From assembly GCA_051275005.1 (NCBI GenBank), contig JBNMOP010000013.1:1-43890 (forward strand): DNA of 43,890 bases, in the 5' to 3' direction. Origin of the DNA: Eutrophobius sp051275005 (GTDB taxonomy: Bacteria; Pseudomonadota; Gammaproteobacteria; Eutrophobiales; Eutrophobiaceae). Both the position numbers and the translations under genes were made by a program. This document shows, piece by piece, positions 7,451 through 16,256 of this stretch. The notes beneath the pieces were generated by a model. That model was given only the letters and a program-made list of their open reading frames with translations, was not told where the DNA came from and ran no database searches. The stretch's first letter is position 1. Each line of letters opens with the position of its first letter.

Positions 7451-8425
7451 ATGCAACCTGGCAGTATTGTACCCAGTGATTTTAACCCTGCATGGTGGCT
7501 ACCAGACCCCCATAGCCAGACTCTCTGGCAATATTTTTTTCGGCGTAAAATTAAATTAGAGTTAATATCAGAAAGGTTAGAGTTACCTGATGGTGATTTT
7601 GTAGATTTATGCTGGACCACAAATACAACCGGCCCACTGATAGCAGTATTTCATGGACTGGAGGGTGATATCACATCGCCCTATTCCAATGCAATAATGC
7701 ACTATATCCATACGTTAAGATGGCGTGCTGTTTTTATGCATTTTCGTAGTTGCAGTGGAGAAATGAACAGGCTTGAGCGAAGTTATCATTCAGGAGAAAC
7801 TGATGATATACGATTTTTAATTCAGGTATTACAGACAAGATATCCAGACGTCCCAATTGCAACTGTAGGTTATTCACTCGGTGGAAATGCGCTTTTAAAA
7901 TACCTGGGTGAATCGGGTGCTGCATCACGAGTTGTGGCATCTGTGGCAGTGTCTGTACCATACCTGTTACATGACAGTGCAATAAGCCTTTCCAAAGGCT
8001 TATCCAGATTTTACCAATGGCGGCTTGTTCGATCACTACAAGATAAAGTACGTAAAAAGTTCATCGGTAAAAAATCAACGATCAGTATAAACACTCTACA
8101 TAAGCTAACTACATTTTATAAATTTGACGAAAACATCACCGCCCCACTACACGGCTTTAAAAGTGCAGATGAATACTATTTCAAATCCAGCTGTAGACAA
8201 TATTTATCTAAAATACGGGCACCAACTTTGTTGTTGCATGCCAAAAATGATCCATTTATGTCAATTTCTGCAATCCCAAAAGCGGAAGAATTATCTGATA
8301 CTGTTATACTTGAGCTTTCAGATAAAGGTGGACATGTAGGCTTTGTTGGCGGTATTGTCCCATGGAAAGCTGAATACTGGTTGGAAGAACGAATAACTAA
8401 TTTTCTGAAACATTATATATCATGA
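7451..8425 (+). CDS. YheT-family alpha/beta hydrolase
   Basis: This is a 324-aa alpha/beta hydrolase of the YheT/ABHD1-3 type. The family's N-terminal W.PDPHSQTLWQ and the FHGLEG oxyanion region are present. The catalytic triad can be placed at Ser142 (GYSLGG), Asp267 (HAKNDPF) and His295 (GGHVGF). It starts 5 bases after ygfZ and its stop overlaps the dsbB start. The physiological substrate of this family in bacteria is not known; esterase or thioesterase activity is plausible from the triad. Confidence 0.88.
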   Translation: MQPGSIVPSDFNPAWWLPDPHSQTLWQYFFRRKIKLELISERLELPDGDFVDLCWTTNTTGPLIAVFHGLEGDITSPYSNAIMHYIHTLRWRAVFMHFRSCSGEMNRLERSYHSGETDDIRFLIQVLQTRYPDVPIATVGYSLGGNALLKYLGESGAASRVVASVAVSVPYLLHDSAISLSKGLSRFYQWRLVRSLQDKVRKKFIGKKSTISINTLHKLTTFYKFDENITAPLHGFKSADEYYFKSSCRQYLSKIRAPTLLLHAKNDPFMSISAIPKAEELSDTVILELSDKGGHVGFVGGIVPWKAEYWLEERITNFLKHYIS

Positions 8426-8925
8426 ACACATCAAGAATATATTATCTGATCCTTTTTGTACTTTGCAGTTCACTACTGGGTTTTGGATATTACCTGCAAT
8501 TTGTCGAAGAACTGGAACCCTGTCCGCTATGTATATTTCAACGTATTGCATACATAGCGATTATTGTTATTTCTTTATTTGGATTAATTCATGCACCCGT
8601 TGCAAAATGGCGATTTTTCTATTCAGGTATGATTTTAATTAGTGCTGTCATCGGTTTGGTTATAGCAGGACGTCAGGTTTGGTTACAACACCTGCCTACA
8701 GACGCGGTGCCGGCCTGCGGACCTGGTCTGGAATTTATGCTTGATGTATTTCCCCTGACTGAGGCCTTGAAAATGATCTTCACTGGCTCGGGGGAATGTG
8801 CAGAGGTTAATTGGACTTTTATAAGCTTTAGTATCGCAGAATGGAGTTTAGTCTGTTTTACGATGATAGGGATTAGTGCAGTATTACATCTATTAAATAA
8901 ACTTCCAAACTTTAAGAAATCCTGA
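8422..8925 (+). CDS. dsbB: Disulfide bond formation protein B
   Basis: This is a 167-aa quinone-dependent oxidase of periplasmic DsbA with four transmembrane helices. The first redox pair is Cys34-Cys37 (CPLC), followed by the conserved Q40-R41. The second pair is Cys99 (VPACGPGLEFML) and Cys126 (GSGECAEVNW). It overlaps the upstream hydrolase by four bases (ATGA), so it is translationally coupled. It ends convergently to ffh with about 40 bases between them. Confidence 0.95.
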   Translation: MNTSRIYYLILFVLCSSLLGFGYYLQFVEELEPCPLCIFQRIAYIAIIVISLFGLIHAPVAKWRFFYSGMILISAVIGLVIAGRQVWLQHLPTDAVPACGPGLEFMLDVFPLTEALKMIFTGSGECAEVNWTFISFSIAEWSLVCFTMIGISAVLHLLNKLPNFKKS

Positions 8926-8966
8926 CACGATAATCGTGCATCAATAAAATTAGCCAGAAAAGGATA

Positions 8967-10325
8967 CTACCTGAACCCCGGTGGCAAATTACCTGACAAT
9001 CCTCGCATCATATTTGCCATACCACCTTTTTTACTCATTTTTTTCATCATCTTTTGCATCGTTTTATGTTGTTTTAATAATCGATTTACATCCTGGATCT
9101 GATTGCCTGAACCTGATGCAATTCGCTTCTTGCGTGAACCATTGACGATATCGGGAGACTTTCTCTCCTTTGGTGTCATAGAATTGATAATGGCTTCCAT
9201 GCGTTCAATTTGCTTATTATTTACCTGATCGGTAACGCCTGTGGGTATTGAGCCCATTCCAGGCAACTTGTCCATCAAGCCGGATATACCACCCATATTT
9301 TTCATTTGTAATAACTGATCCCTGAGGTCTTCCATATCAAACCCCTTACCTTTCTTCAGTTTCTTTTCCAGCTTTATCGATTTTTCCGTGTCTGTCTTTT
9401 GCTGGACTTCTTCAATCAGACTTAACATATCTCCCATCCCGAGTATGCGGGATGCCACGCGATCTGGATAAAACTCCGATAACTCAGTTGATCGTTCACC
9501 AGTCCCCATAAACAGTATGGGTTTACCTGTTACATGGCGAATTGACAGTGCTGCACCACCTCTTGCATCACCATCTGTCTTGGTAAGAATGACACCGGTT
9601 AAAGGTAAGGTAATATTGAATGCCTTGGCAGCATTTACCGCATCCTGCCCCATCATGCTATCGACTACGAATATTGTATTTGCGGGATTTAGACAATCAT
9701 GTACTTGACTAATTTCTTGCATCATATCTGCATCGATGTGTAGTCGACCGGCAGTATCGACTATAAGTACATCCATAAATTTTCTTTTTGCTTCAGCTAA
9801 TGCCTGTTCGGCAATTTGTACAGGTTTTTGTGTAACATCACTAGGGTAAAAGATTAACTTATTTTCTTCTGATAAGACTTCTAACTGTTTTATTGCGGCA
9901 GGCCTATAAATGTCACAACTAACTGTCATGATGGATTTTTTGCTATTTACTTGTAACCATCTTCCAAGTTTTGCAACAGTAGTAGTTTTGCCTGCACCTT
10001 GTAAACCTGCCATGAGGATAACCACTGGGGGTTGCTGATTCAGATTTAAAGTGGCCTTATCTTGCCCCATTAATCTTACCAGCTCATCATGTACTATCTT
10101 GATAATTGCCTGTCCTGGAGTAAGGCTCAGGTTTACGTCCTGACCCAGGGCAGTTTGTTTCACATGTTCTATAAATTCACGGACCACCGGCAGGGCCACA
10201 TCCGCTTCCAATAAAGCCATTCTTACTTCTCGCAGACTAGACTCGATATTCTCTTCGGTTATCCTTGCTTGCCCACGCAATTGCCGGACGACTTGTGATA
10301 ATCTCCCTGAAAGGTTGTCAAACAT
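8967..10325 (-). CDS. ffh: Signal recognition particle protein Ffh
   Basis: This is the 452-aa SRP GTPase that delivers nascent inner-membrane proteins to FtsY. It has an N-terminal four-helix bundle, then the NG domain with P-loop AGLQGAGKTTT (106-116), DTAGRLHID and TKTDGDARGG. The methionine-rich M domain after residue about 300 ends MMKKMSKKGGMANMMRGLSG and binds 4.5S RNA and signal peptides. The length and order of domains are normal. It is divergent from ypjD across a gap of about 160 bases. Confidence 0.97.
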   Translation of the reverse strand: MFDNLSGRLSQVVRQLRGQARITEENIESSLREVRMALLEADVALPVVREFIEHVKQTALGQDVNLSLTPGQAIIKIVHDELVRLMGQDKATLNLNQQPPVVILMAGLQGAGKTTTVAKLGRWLQVNSKKSIMTVSCDIYRPAAIKQLEVLSEENKLIFYPSDVTQKPVQIAEQALAEAKRKFMDVLIVDTAGRLHIDADMMQEISQVHDCLNPANTIFVVDSMMGQDAVNAAKAFNITLPLTGVILTKTDGDARGGAALSIRHVTGKPILFMGTGERSTELSEFYPDRVASRILGMGDMLSLIEEVQQKTDTEKSIKLEKKLKKGKGFDMEDLRDQLLQMKNMGGISGLMDKLPGMGSIPTGVTDQVNNKQIERMEAIINSMTPKERKSPDIVNGSRKKRIASGSGNQIQDVNRLLKQHKTMQKMMKKMSKKGGMANMMRGLSGNLPPGFR

Positions 10326-10484
10326 AAATCTTCATCCTGTATAAGCTTATAATTTCAATAAATATGGCAATAATAATTAAATGTTAACGCTATCAATTAG
10401 TTAGAATACAAAAATATCCCTGATTAGTATTGTAATAAATTGGGATATATCAGAATATAGCTGCTTGTTATTATCTCAAACTAT

Positions 10485-11297
10485 ATGAATTTAATCATTA
10501 TTATTACATCTGCCATTATCCTGTATTTGGCTGCAACAGCATGGCTCGGGTACCGATTTATCTCTACGGTAAATTCGAGTACCAGCTACGACTCGAAATT
10601 GATATTTCTGTGTATCCCGGCATTGATACTTCATGCCATTATTCTCTACCACTCAATATATACTGAACTTGGGATGAACATGGGATTTTACAATGCCTTA
10701 TCTCTGGTTAGCTGGGTAGTAACCTTATTTGTAATCCTTACAACAATCATAAAACCAACAATTAATCTGGCAATAATTATTATGCCGACAACGGCTATGG
10801 CAATGCTTCTCGCTTTTATAATGCCTAGTGAACGGATTGTTTCTGACACAATAAATTATGGACTTGATGCACACATAATATTATCAATATCTGCATATAG
10901 CCTGCTAACCATTGCCGCCTTACAAGCCCTGATTCTCTCTTTTCAAGAACATCAACTAAGAACCAAAGATCCTGTAAAGATGATGCGATTCTTGCCACCT
11001 ATGCAGTCTATGGAAGAATTATTAGTGCAATTATTGTGGGTAGGTTTCTTTTTACTTAGTCTCGGCCTCGCGACAGGCTTGATGTTTGTACAAAACATTT
11101 TTGATCAGCATCTAGCTCATAAAACAGTATTATCTGTACTGGCCTGGATTTTTTTTGGTGTGGTATTGATTGGACGTTGGGCGTGGGGATGGCGGGGAAA
11201 ATATCTGATTCGTTGCACGTTAGGAGGATTTGCATTATTGATGTTGAGTTATTTTGGATCAAAGTTTGTATATGAACTCATATTACAAAGAGTCTGA
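10485..11297 (+). CDS. ypjD: YpjD-type cytochrome c assembly-like membrane protein
   Basis: This is a 270-aa polytopic protein of the CcsA/HemX-like superfamily with about eight predicted helices. Conserved His residues occur in HAIILYHSI, DAHIILSISAY and HKTVLSVLAW, and the WVGFFLLSLGLATG helix is typical. It is divergent from ffh and followed by a CNNM/CBS protein, the same order as ypjD-yfjD beside ffh in E. coli. Its exact role is not established; homologues are implicated in heme or cytochrome handling. Confidence 0.85.
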   Translation: MNLIIIITSAIILYLAATAWLGYRFISTVNSSTSYDSKLIFLCIPALILHAIILYHSIYTELGMNMGFYNALSLVSWVVTLFVILTTIIKPTINLAIIIMPTTAMAMLLAFIMPSERIVSDTINYGLDAHIILSISAYSLLTIAALQALILSFQEHQLRTKDPVKMMRFLPPMQSMEELLVQLLWVGFFLLSLGLATGLMFVQNIFDQHLAHKTVLSVLAWIFFGVVLIGRWAWGWRGKYLIRCTLGGFALLMLSYFGSKFVYELILQRV

Positions 11298-11366
11298 TAC
11301 TAAATTAACTACGATCGTAAAAAAACGATGCCTATATCCACACTTTATATAAATCCGGATTAACGA

Positions 11367-12653
11367 TTGGACAATATCTCAATAGAAGTTCTGTCAGTTG
11401 TACTGTTTGTCTTATTCTTGCTTTCTGCATTCTTTTCCAGTTCAGAAACTAGCATGATGGCATTAAATCGTTATCGTCTTAAACATCTTGCTAACGAAGG
11501 AAATCGAGCAGCCCAACTTACAGAAAAATTGTTAACCAAGCCTGATCAATTACTTAGTTTAATATTGTTTGGCAATAATCTTGTCAATATCTCTGCTGCC
11601 TCAGTTGCAACAATTATCGGTCTTAAACTGTATGGTGAAACCGGTATTGCAATTGCAACTATTGTATTAACCGTACTAATCCTGATATTTGCCGAGGTTG
11701 CACCCAAGACAATTGCTGCTTTACATCCAGAGAAGATCGCTTTTCCTGCATCCTATGTATTAACTATTCTTGGCAAACTTCTTTTTCCATTTACATGGTT
11801 AATTAATCGTTTATCTAATCTCTTATTAAATATACTTGGGGTAAATCCTGATGAAACAAATGATATGCCGATGACCCGTGAGGAACTTCGATCTGTTGTA
11901 CTTGAAGCTGGTGCGATGATCCCTCTCCGGCATCAGAAAATGCTGATCAGTATCCTCGATCTGGAAAATATATCCGTAGACGAAATTATGGTGCCGAGAA
12001 ATGAAATTACGGGTATAGATTTAAACGATTCTACCGATGAAATTTTTGATCAAATCACAAACTGCCAACATACTCGCCTAGCGGTATACCGCGATAATAT
12101 TGATAATATACTCGGTATACTTCATGTAAGAAAAATTCCACGGGTTCTTGCAGACAAGGAAGACTTTTCAGCAGAGGACCTGGTTGAACTAGTAAATGAA
12201 CCTTATTTTGTCCCGATGGGGACACCACTTCATGTACAACTAAGAAACTTCCAGCGACAAAAACTGCGACTAGGACTGGTTGTAGATGAATACGGTGATA
12301 TTCAGGGTATTATCGCTATGGAAGATATACTAGAAGAGATAGTCGGAGAATTCACCACTGACTTACAGACCTTTGATCAGGATATTCATCACCAGGAAGA
12401 TGGTACCATAATAATAGATGGTGCTGCGATGATACGGGACATTAATCGGCAATTGCACTTGAAGCTAACTACAGATGGACCCAATACTCTTAATGGTTTA
12501 ATTCTCGAGCATTTGGAGCACATCCCCGAACCTGGCACCAGCCTGATGATTGATAACGTAACACTGGAAATCATGCAGTCAGTGGAAAATGCCGTGAAGA
12601 CAGTCAGAATTACATTGCAGCACCCAAAACCACCCACTACATTACAAGAATGA
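11367..12653 (+). CDS. CorB-like CNNM/CBS-domain transporter (HlyC/CorC family)
   Basis: This is a 428-aa membrane protein with an N-terminal CNNM (DUF21) domain starting LLSAFFSSSETSMMALNRYRL. It continues with a pair of CBS domains (about 200-335, including DEIMVPRNEITGI and GLVVDEYGDIQGI) and a C-terminal CorC_HlyC domain. Members of this family act in Mg2+ transport. It starts with TTG 11367; no ATG precedes the conserved first helix in frame. It follows ypjD by about 70 bases, matching the E. coli ypjD-yfjD (CorB) order. Confidence 0.88.
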   Translation: MDNISIEVLSVVLFVLFLLSAFFSSSETSMMALNRYRLKHLANEGNRAAQLTEKLLTKPDQLLSLILFGNNLVNISAASVATIIGLKLYGETGIAIATIVLTVLILIFAEVAPKTIAALHPEKIAFPASYVLTILGKLLFPFTWLINRLSNLLLNILGVNPDETNDMPMTREELRSVVLEAGAMIPLRHQKMLISILDLENISVDEIMVPRNEITGIDLNDSTDEIFDQITNCQHTRLAVYRDNIDNILGILHVRKIPRVLADKEDFSAEDLVELVNEPYFVPMGTPLHVQLRNFQRQKLRLGLVVDEYGDIQGIIAMEDILEEIVGEFTTDLQTFDQDIHHQEDGTIIIDGAAMIRDINRQLHLKLTTDGPNTLNGLILEHLEHIPEPGTSLMIDNVTLEIMQSVENAVKTVRITLQHPKPPTTLQE

Positions 12654-12720
12654 TTCTAATTAAGTTTTATAAATATAATTTTTCACAACATAAACAGTCT
12701 TAATGTAGATACAAGTCAGC

Positions 12721-13758
12721 TTAACAACAAGCGTCAGATTTTTCTGTCTGGATTTGATCTGGAGCGCAATCAAATGGCCCGTAGTGAGTAGTGAAATCCC
12801 CTTCTATCATAAAATGGCGAGAAAATCGTGACTGTTGCAACATATTTGCTGTGTTGCCACATACAGGTACTGGCATTCCGGTTTTGAACAGATGATGGTC
12901 ATCCAATATAAAACTATGGGGACATTCATCAATCGTCCCTTTGTAATATGCTACATGGCCATAGTTTTCACAGATATCTTCCAGTTCAACTTTAAAGGCT
13001 CGCATAGTCATTGAATAAAAATCTATCATACCTGCTTTATTAAACACTTCTGGATCATCAAGTGTAATCAAGTTTTTTGATATCACTCGAGTATCCAGTA
13101 TTCCCAATTTCATCATTATACGTCTGTAATCTTCTGTATACATCGCCCCGGCTAGACATTCACCATAAAGAACCTTATCCTGTCTTAACTCAGTAGGTAT
13201 ACGCTGGCCCGAAAAGACATCGGAAAAATACAATTCTCCACCAGGCTTTAAAACACGAACTATTTCGGAAAAAACTGATTTCTTATCTGGTGATAGATTA
13301 ATCACACAATTAGAGATTACAAGATCAACACTATTATCCTCTAATCCTGCAAGCTTCAAGTCTTCGATGTAGCCTTTTATAAAACGCGTATTGGACTTTT
13401 TATATCCAAATTTTTCCATGTGCCAATCAAGGTTTTGATTTGCAACTGTCAATTGTTCATCCGTCATATCTACACCGGTTACGGAACCGTACTCACCTAC
13501 CAATTGACTCAATACATATGCATCGCGACCTGTGCCGCAACCAAGGTCCAGCACTGAGCAACCTTCAAGAGCTGATGGGATTGGTGATCCACATCCATAA
13601 AATTTTGACTGGACAGAATCATTAACATTTTTAAGCAAAAACCTGAGATATTCAGGCATTGATTCTGCGGTACAACATGCACTCGTTTTCAAATCCTGAT
13701 TTGATTGAAGAACAGTGCCATAATATTCCTGAACATCTTTCAAAGTTTGCTGCGACAT
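12721..13758 (-). CDS. arsM: Arsenite S-adenosylmethionine methyltransferase (ArsM-like)
   Basis: This is a 345-aa SAM methyltransferase of the ArsM type, which converts arsenite into methylated arsenicals. SAM motif I is VLDLGCGTGRDA (69-80), followed by VTGVDMTDEQL. Three cysteines sit where the family's arsenite triad is expected: Cys56 (FYGCGSPIP), Cys151 (ISNCVINLS) and Cys201 (YGECLAGAMY). There is also a Cys28-Cys29 pair near the N-terminus and a terminal ACC. The roughly 100-residue C-terminal domain is typical of ArsM. It lies 24 bases downstream of a PiT transporter, so both are probably one transcript. A role in arsenosugar or arsenolipid synthesis is possible, but no arsS is present in the window. 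Confidence 0.85.
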   Translation of the reverse strand: MSQQTLKDVQEYYGTVLQSNQDLKTSACCTAESMPEYLRFLLKNVNDSVQSKFYGCGSPIPSALEGCSVLDLGCGTGRDAYVLSQLVGEYGSVTGVDMTDEQLTVANQNLDWHMEKFGYKKSNTRFIKGYIEDLKLAGLEDNSVDLVISNCVINLSPDKKSVFSEIVRVLKPGGELYFSDVFSGQRIPTELRQDKVLYGECLAGAMYTEDYRRIMMKLGILDTRVISKNLITLDDPEVFNKAGMIDFYSMTMRAFKVELEDICENYGHVAYYKGTIDECPHSFILDDHHLFKTGMPVPVCGNTANMLQQSRFSRHFMIEGDFTTHYGPFDCAPDQIQTEKSDACC

Positions 13759-13782
13759 ATAAGTTCCTTTATTTTTTTTACG

Positions 13783-14880
13783 TTATATAAATGCAAGATA
13801 CACAAGCATTGCGAACATTCCGGAAATCGGCACAGTTACTAACCATGCAAATAACATTGAGATGACTGTCTGCATATTTAATCCTTGATTATTTACCAAA
13901 CCTACTCCCATTATTGATGATGACGAAACGTGGGTAGTCGAAACAGGAAGTCCGAATTTGCTAGCACCTATAACAAGAAAAGTAGATATCAAATTGGCAG
14001 AAAAACCTTGTTCATGATTCATTTTGGTTAGTTTAAATCCAAGAACCTCTGTAATATTTTTTCCTGCAAACCAGCTTCCCAAACCCATTGCAATCCCACC
14101 CCAAATATAAAACCATATTGGAACACCATCATAAATATATAAAAACGGCAGAACTATAGCTATTAATTTTGGTGAATCATTAAGCCCTCGTGAGAAGGAC
14201 AGTAAACCACTAGTAAGCCAATGCATATTATTAACCGATAAAGCAAAACCATGCGTCATGGTTGCTTGTGGACTATCACAAGAACAAATTAAACAGTCAT
14301 TAATTTCATGCATATCGCGATTATTTATATTAACCAATGCAATTTTTGGCATCGGAGTAAGACAAATACGAAGCCTATCAGTAAATTTTACAATCCTTTC
14401 CAGATATGGCGTTAACCAAAAGGCCAGAAATATAGCGATAAACGGGCTAACAAATAACGGCAATGCTATTTTAGTAAATATCGTATCCCAATTAATACCA
14501 TTTATACCATAGGCAATCAATCCGGTACCTAACAGACCTCCTACAACTGCATGAGTCGTTGAGACCGCCCATTTGCGCCATGTTGCCAAAGATACCCAAA
14601 GTATTGGTGCAATAGCTACCGCTAATGCTGAGGCTAAAATAAATTCGTGTTTTTGAATATAGATGCTTTCACTTATATTTTTTATAAGCGCACCACCCCA
14701 GAATATGCCTGACATGGCCCCAATTACTGTCCACAATGTACCCCATGCAATTGCAGTACGAACAGAGCTTAGACCAGAACCGGCGAGAGTTGCAATGGCT
14801 TTAGAAACATCGTTTGCGCCATTTGCAAATGATAGAAAAAAAAGCAATATAGCGGCGATAATTATATATATCAGTTCCAT
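13783..14880 (-). CDS. PiT-family inorganic phosphate (arsenate?) transporter
   Basis: This is a 365-aa inner-membrane PiT symporter. Both duplicated family signatures are present: FANGANDVSKAIATLAGSGL near residues 18-37 and LSFSRGLNDSPKLIAIV (227-243). Each is followed by a VSTTH motif (VSTTHAVVGG and VSTTHVSSSSIMGVG). It is shorter than E. coli PitA (about 500 aa) because the central loop is small. That loop carries an unusual CLICSC cluster (Cys196, 199, 201). PiT proteins carry phosphate and can admit arsenate, and this one is co-linear with arsM 24 bases downstream. A promoter-like ECF motif lies just upstream. Confidence 0.88.
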   Translation of the reverse strand: MELIYIIIAAILLFFLSFANGANDVSKAIATLAGSGLSSVRTAIAWGTLWTVIGAMSGIFWGGALIKNISESIYIQKHEFILASALAVAIAPILWVSLATWRKWAVSTTHAVVGGLLGTGLIAYGINGINWDTIFTKIALPLFVSPFIAIFLAFWLTPYLERIVKFTDRLRICLTPMPKIALVNINNRDMHEINDCLICSCDSPQATMTHGFALSVNNMHWLTSGLLSFSRGLNDSPKLIAIVLPFLYIYDGVPIWFYIWGGIAMGLGSWFAGKNITEVLGFKLTKMNHEQGFSANLISTFLVIGASKFGLPVSTTHVSSSSIMGVGLVNNQGLNMQTVISMLFAWLVTVPISGMFAMLVYLAFI

Positions 14881-14894
14881 ATATGCTACTGATA

Positions 14895-14921
14895 TTCGTA
14901 TACTAGTTCGTCTAAGTTACA
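14895..14921 (-). promoter_or_regulatory. ECF-sigma-type promoter upstream of PiT-arsM
   Basis: Read on the minus strand, TGTAAC (14921-14916) is followed after 17 bases by CGAA (14898-14895), ending 14 bases before the PiT ATG. This matches the GTAACC-N16-CGAA type reported for NrsF-associated ECF sigma factors, with one mismatch in the sixth -35 base. The first bases, TGTAACTTAG, are identical to the copy upstream of the TVP38 gene. Any leader would be very short. Confidence 0.55.
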
Positions 14922-14969
14922 GAATACTAATACAAGTTTCTCGTTTTAAATCAGATTAGATAACCTGGT

Positions 14970-15614
14970 TTAACGCCAGCGCAATGCCTTTCGGCCAGCA
15001 TATATACCGAGCAGGCACATCAGGATAATGGGGACGATGTGCCATATAATTAAATGTGCAGGATTGTCGTTACCTTCTACCAAACGCATGAATAAGTATG
15101 CAAAGGCAGTTACCGACAAGGTTGACATCACCCCCGCCCAGTAATACTTAATGGCAACTCCCATCCTGATCAAAACAAATATGACAATACCTGGTAGTGT
15201 GCTAAAAAACAAAATATGCAATGGACAATCATATCGATCAAGATTTACTGATTGCCATAAATATTGAAAACCTATATCACTACCTGCACTAGAAAATGCA
15301 ATTAATGACCAGACTATTATTAATGGAAATGGAACATATTTTACCCAGGGCACTTGAAAGCCGTCTGGTCGTGACAAACAAAATGCCGCGAACGTTGCTG
15401 AGGAGCCTATTAGAAAAAGAATTGATAATTCCAACATAAACGCTGTTGATAGCAATTTTTCACTTATATCAGGCCGAAACCCACCTAAAAATAACAATAA
15501 CAATAAATATATTGATATACATACAATCCATAACATGGATTGAAACTTGGGATTCAGAAGTGGCTTACTGGCTCCTTCATCGGCAAATTGTCTGATTAAA
15601 TCATCAGTATTCAT
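14970..15614 (-). CDS. NrsF-like (DUF1109) membrane anti-sigma factor
   Basis: This is a 214-aa protein with six predicted transmembrane helices and the DUF1109/NrsF layout. It has a short cytosolic N-terminus MNTDDLIRQFADEG, then FRPDI at the end of helix 1, and the conserved C-terminal P.H..IWH ... GIYAGRKALRW. NrsF proteins hold their ECF sigma factor at the membrane and release it under metal or oxidative stress. Cys130 (DRYDCPLH) matches one of the two conserved cysteines. The second (usually C-P-x-D-x-P) appears replaced in VEGNDNP. Its start directly abuts the sigma gene stop, indicating coupled translation. Confidence 0.82.
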   Translation of the reverse strand: MNTDDLIRQFADEGASKPLLNPKFQSMLWIVCISIYLLLLLFLGGFRPDISEKLLSTAFMLELSILFLIGSSATFAAFCLSRPDGFQVPWVKYVPFPLIIVWSLIAFSSAGSDIGFQYLWQSVNLDRYDCPLHILFFSTLPGIVIFVLIRMGVAIKYYWAGVMSTLSVTAFAYLFMRLVEGNDNPAHLIIWHIVPIILMCLLGIYAGRKALRWR

Positions 15615-16175
15615 TTACTCTTCATCCTTCTTCAACTTTTTTGCAAATTTCTTATAGAGTCTGTGTGCAGCTACTTTTACAGCAGTTTCGCTCATATCTA
15701 CCTTTTCTGCTGTTTCTTTAGCTGTATAACCATCAATCTTCATCATCGTAATGATAGTTCTCTGCTTTTCCGGTAATGCACTCAATAATTCATTAATTGA
15801 TTCGCTCATTCCTGAGTCATTAGTTACATTATTTTCCATAGAAAAATACTCAGATTCATCAAAAATCTTTTCTCTCAATGACTCGTTTTTATAATACGCT
15901 CGTAAATAATCATTCAATCGGTATCGAGCGATGGTATACATCCAGACTTCAAAGGGTCTATTGGTATCAAACGTGTGTCCCGCTTTATGTATAGATATCA
16001 TTATCTCCTGTACGATATCTTCCTTATCAGAGGGATTACTGATTTTATTTGCAATAAATAATCTTAACAGAGGAGAAATTTTCAAAAACAGGGTTGAATA
16101 TGCCTGTTTGTCACCGCCTTGAGAAAGTCTCATCAGCTTCGAAAGTGACTCTGGATCCTTATCAGCAATGACCAT
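15615..16175 (-). CDS. ECF-family RNA polymerase sigma factor
   Basis: This is a 186-aa group IV sigma factor with only regions 2 and 4. Region 2 is DKEDIVQEIMISIHKAGHTF followed by W-M-Y-T-I-A-R-Y-R-L-N-D-Y-L-R. Region 4 is LPEKQRTIITMMKIDGYT, leading into a helix-turn-helix ending in AVKVAAHRLYKKF. It is followed without a gap by the NrsF-like anti-sigma gene, the arrangement of the SigF/NrsF group (Caulobacter SigF responds to heavy metals). No copy of the GTAAC-N16/17-CGAA motif reads toward it, so autoregulation is not evident. PiT-arsM lies downstream on the same strand. Confidence 0.9.
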   Translation of the reverse strand: MVIADKDPESLSKLMRLSQGGDKQAYSTLFLKISPLLRLFIANKISNPSDKEDIVQEIMISIHKAGHTFDTNRPFEVWMYTIARYRLNDYLRAYYKNESLREKIFDESEYFSMENNVTNDSGMSESINELLSALPEKQRTIITMMKIDGYTAKETAEKVDMSETAVKVAAHRLYKKFAKKLKKDEE

Positions 16176-16191
16176 AGAAAATTATTCTTAT

Positions 16192-16217
16192 TGTAACTTA
16201 GTATTATGACTAACGAA
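16192..16217 (+). promoter_or_regulatory. ECF-sigma-type promoter upstream of TVP38-flavoprotein operon
   Basis: TGTAAC (16192-16197) and CGAA (16214-16217) are separated by 16 bases and point toward the TVP38 gene at 16257. The element lies in the divergent gap beside the ECF sigma gene and matches the two other copies at 14895-14921 and 20005-20031, with one base less spacing. Confidence 0.5.
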
Positions 16218-16256
16218 TGTGTTGTTAACCGTGAAAACGATAACATTACCTAATCC

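Noticed and set aside
8926..8966. CACGATAATCGTG palindrome between dsbB and ffh as a terminator
   Set aside because: The inverted repeat has a single-base centre and no T-tract, so it cannot form a normal terminator hairpin.
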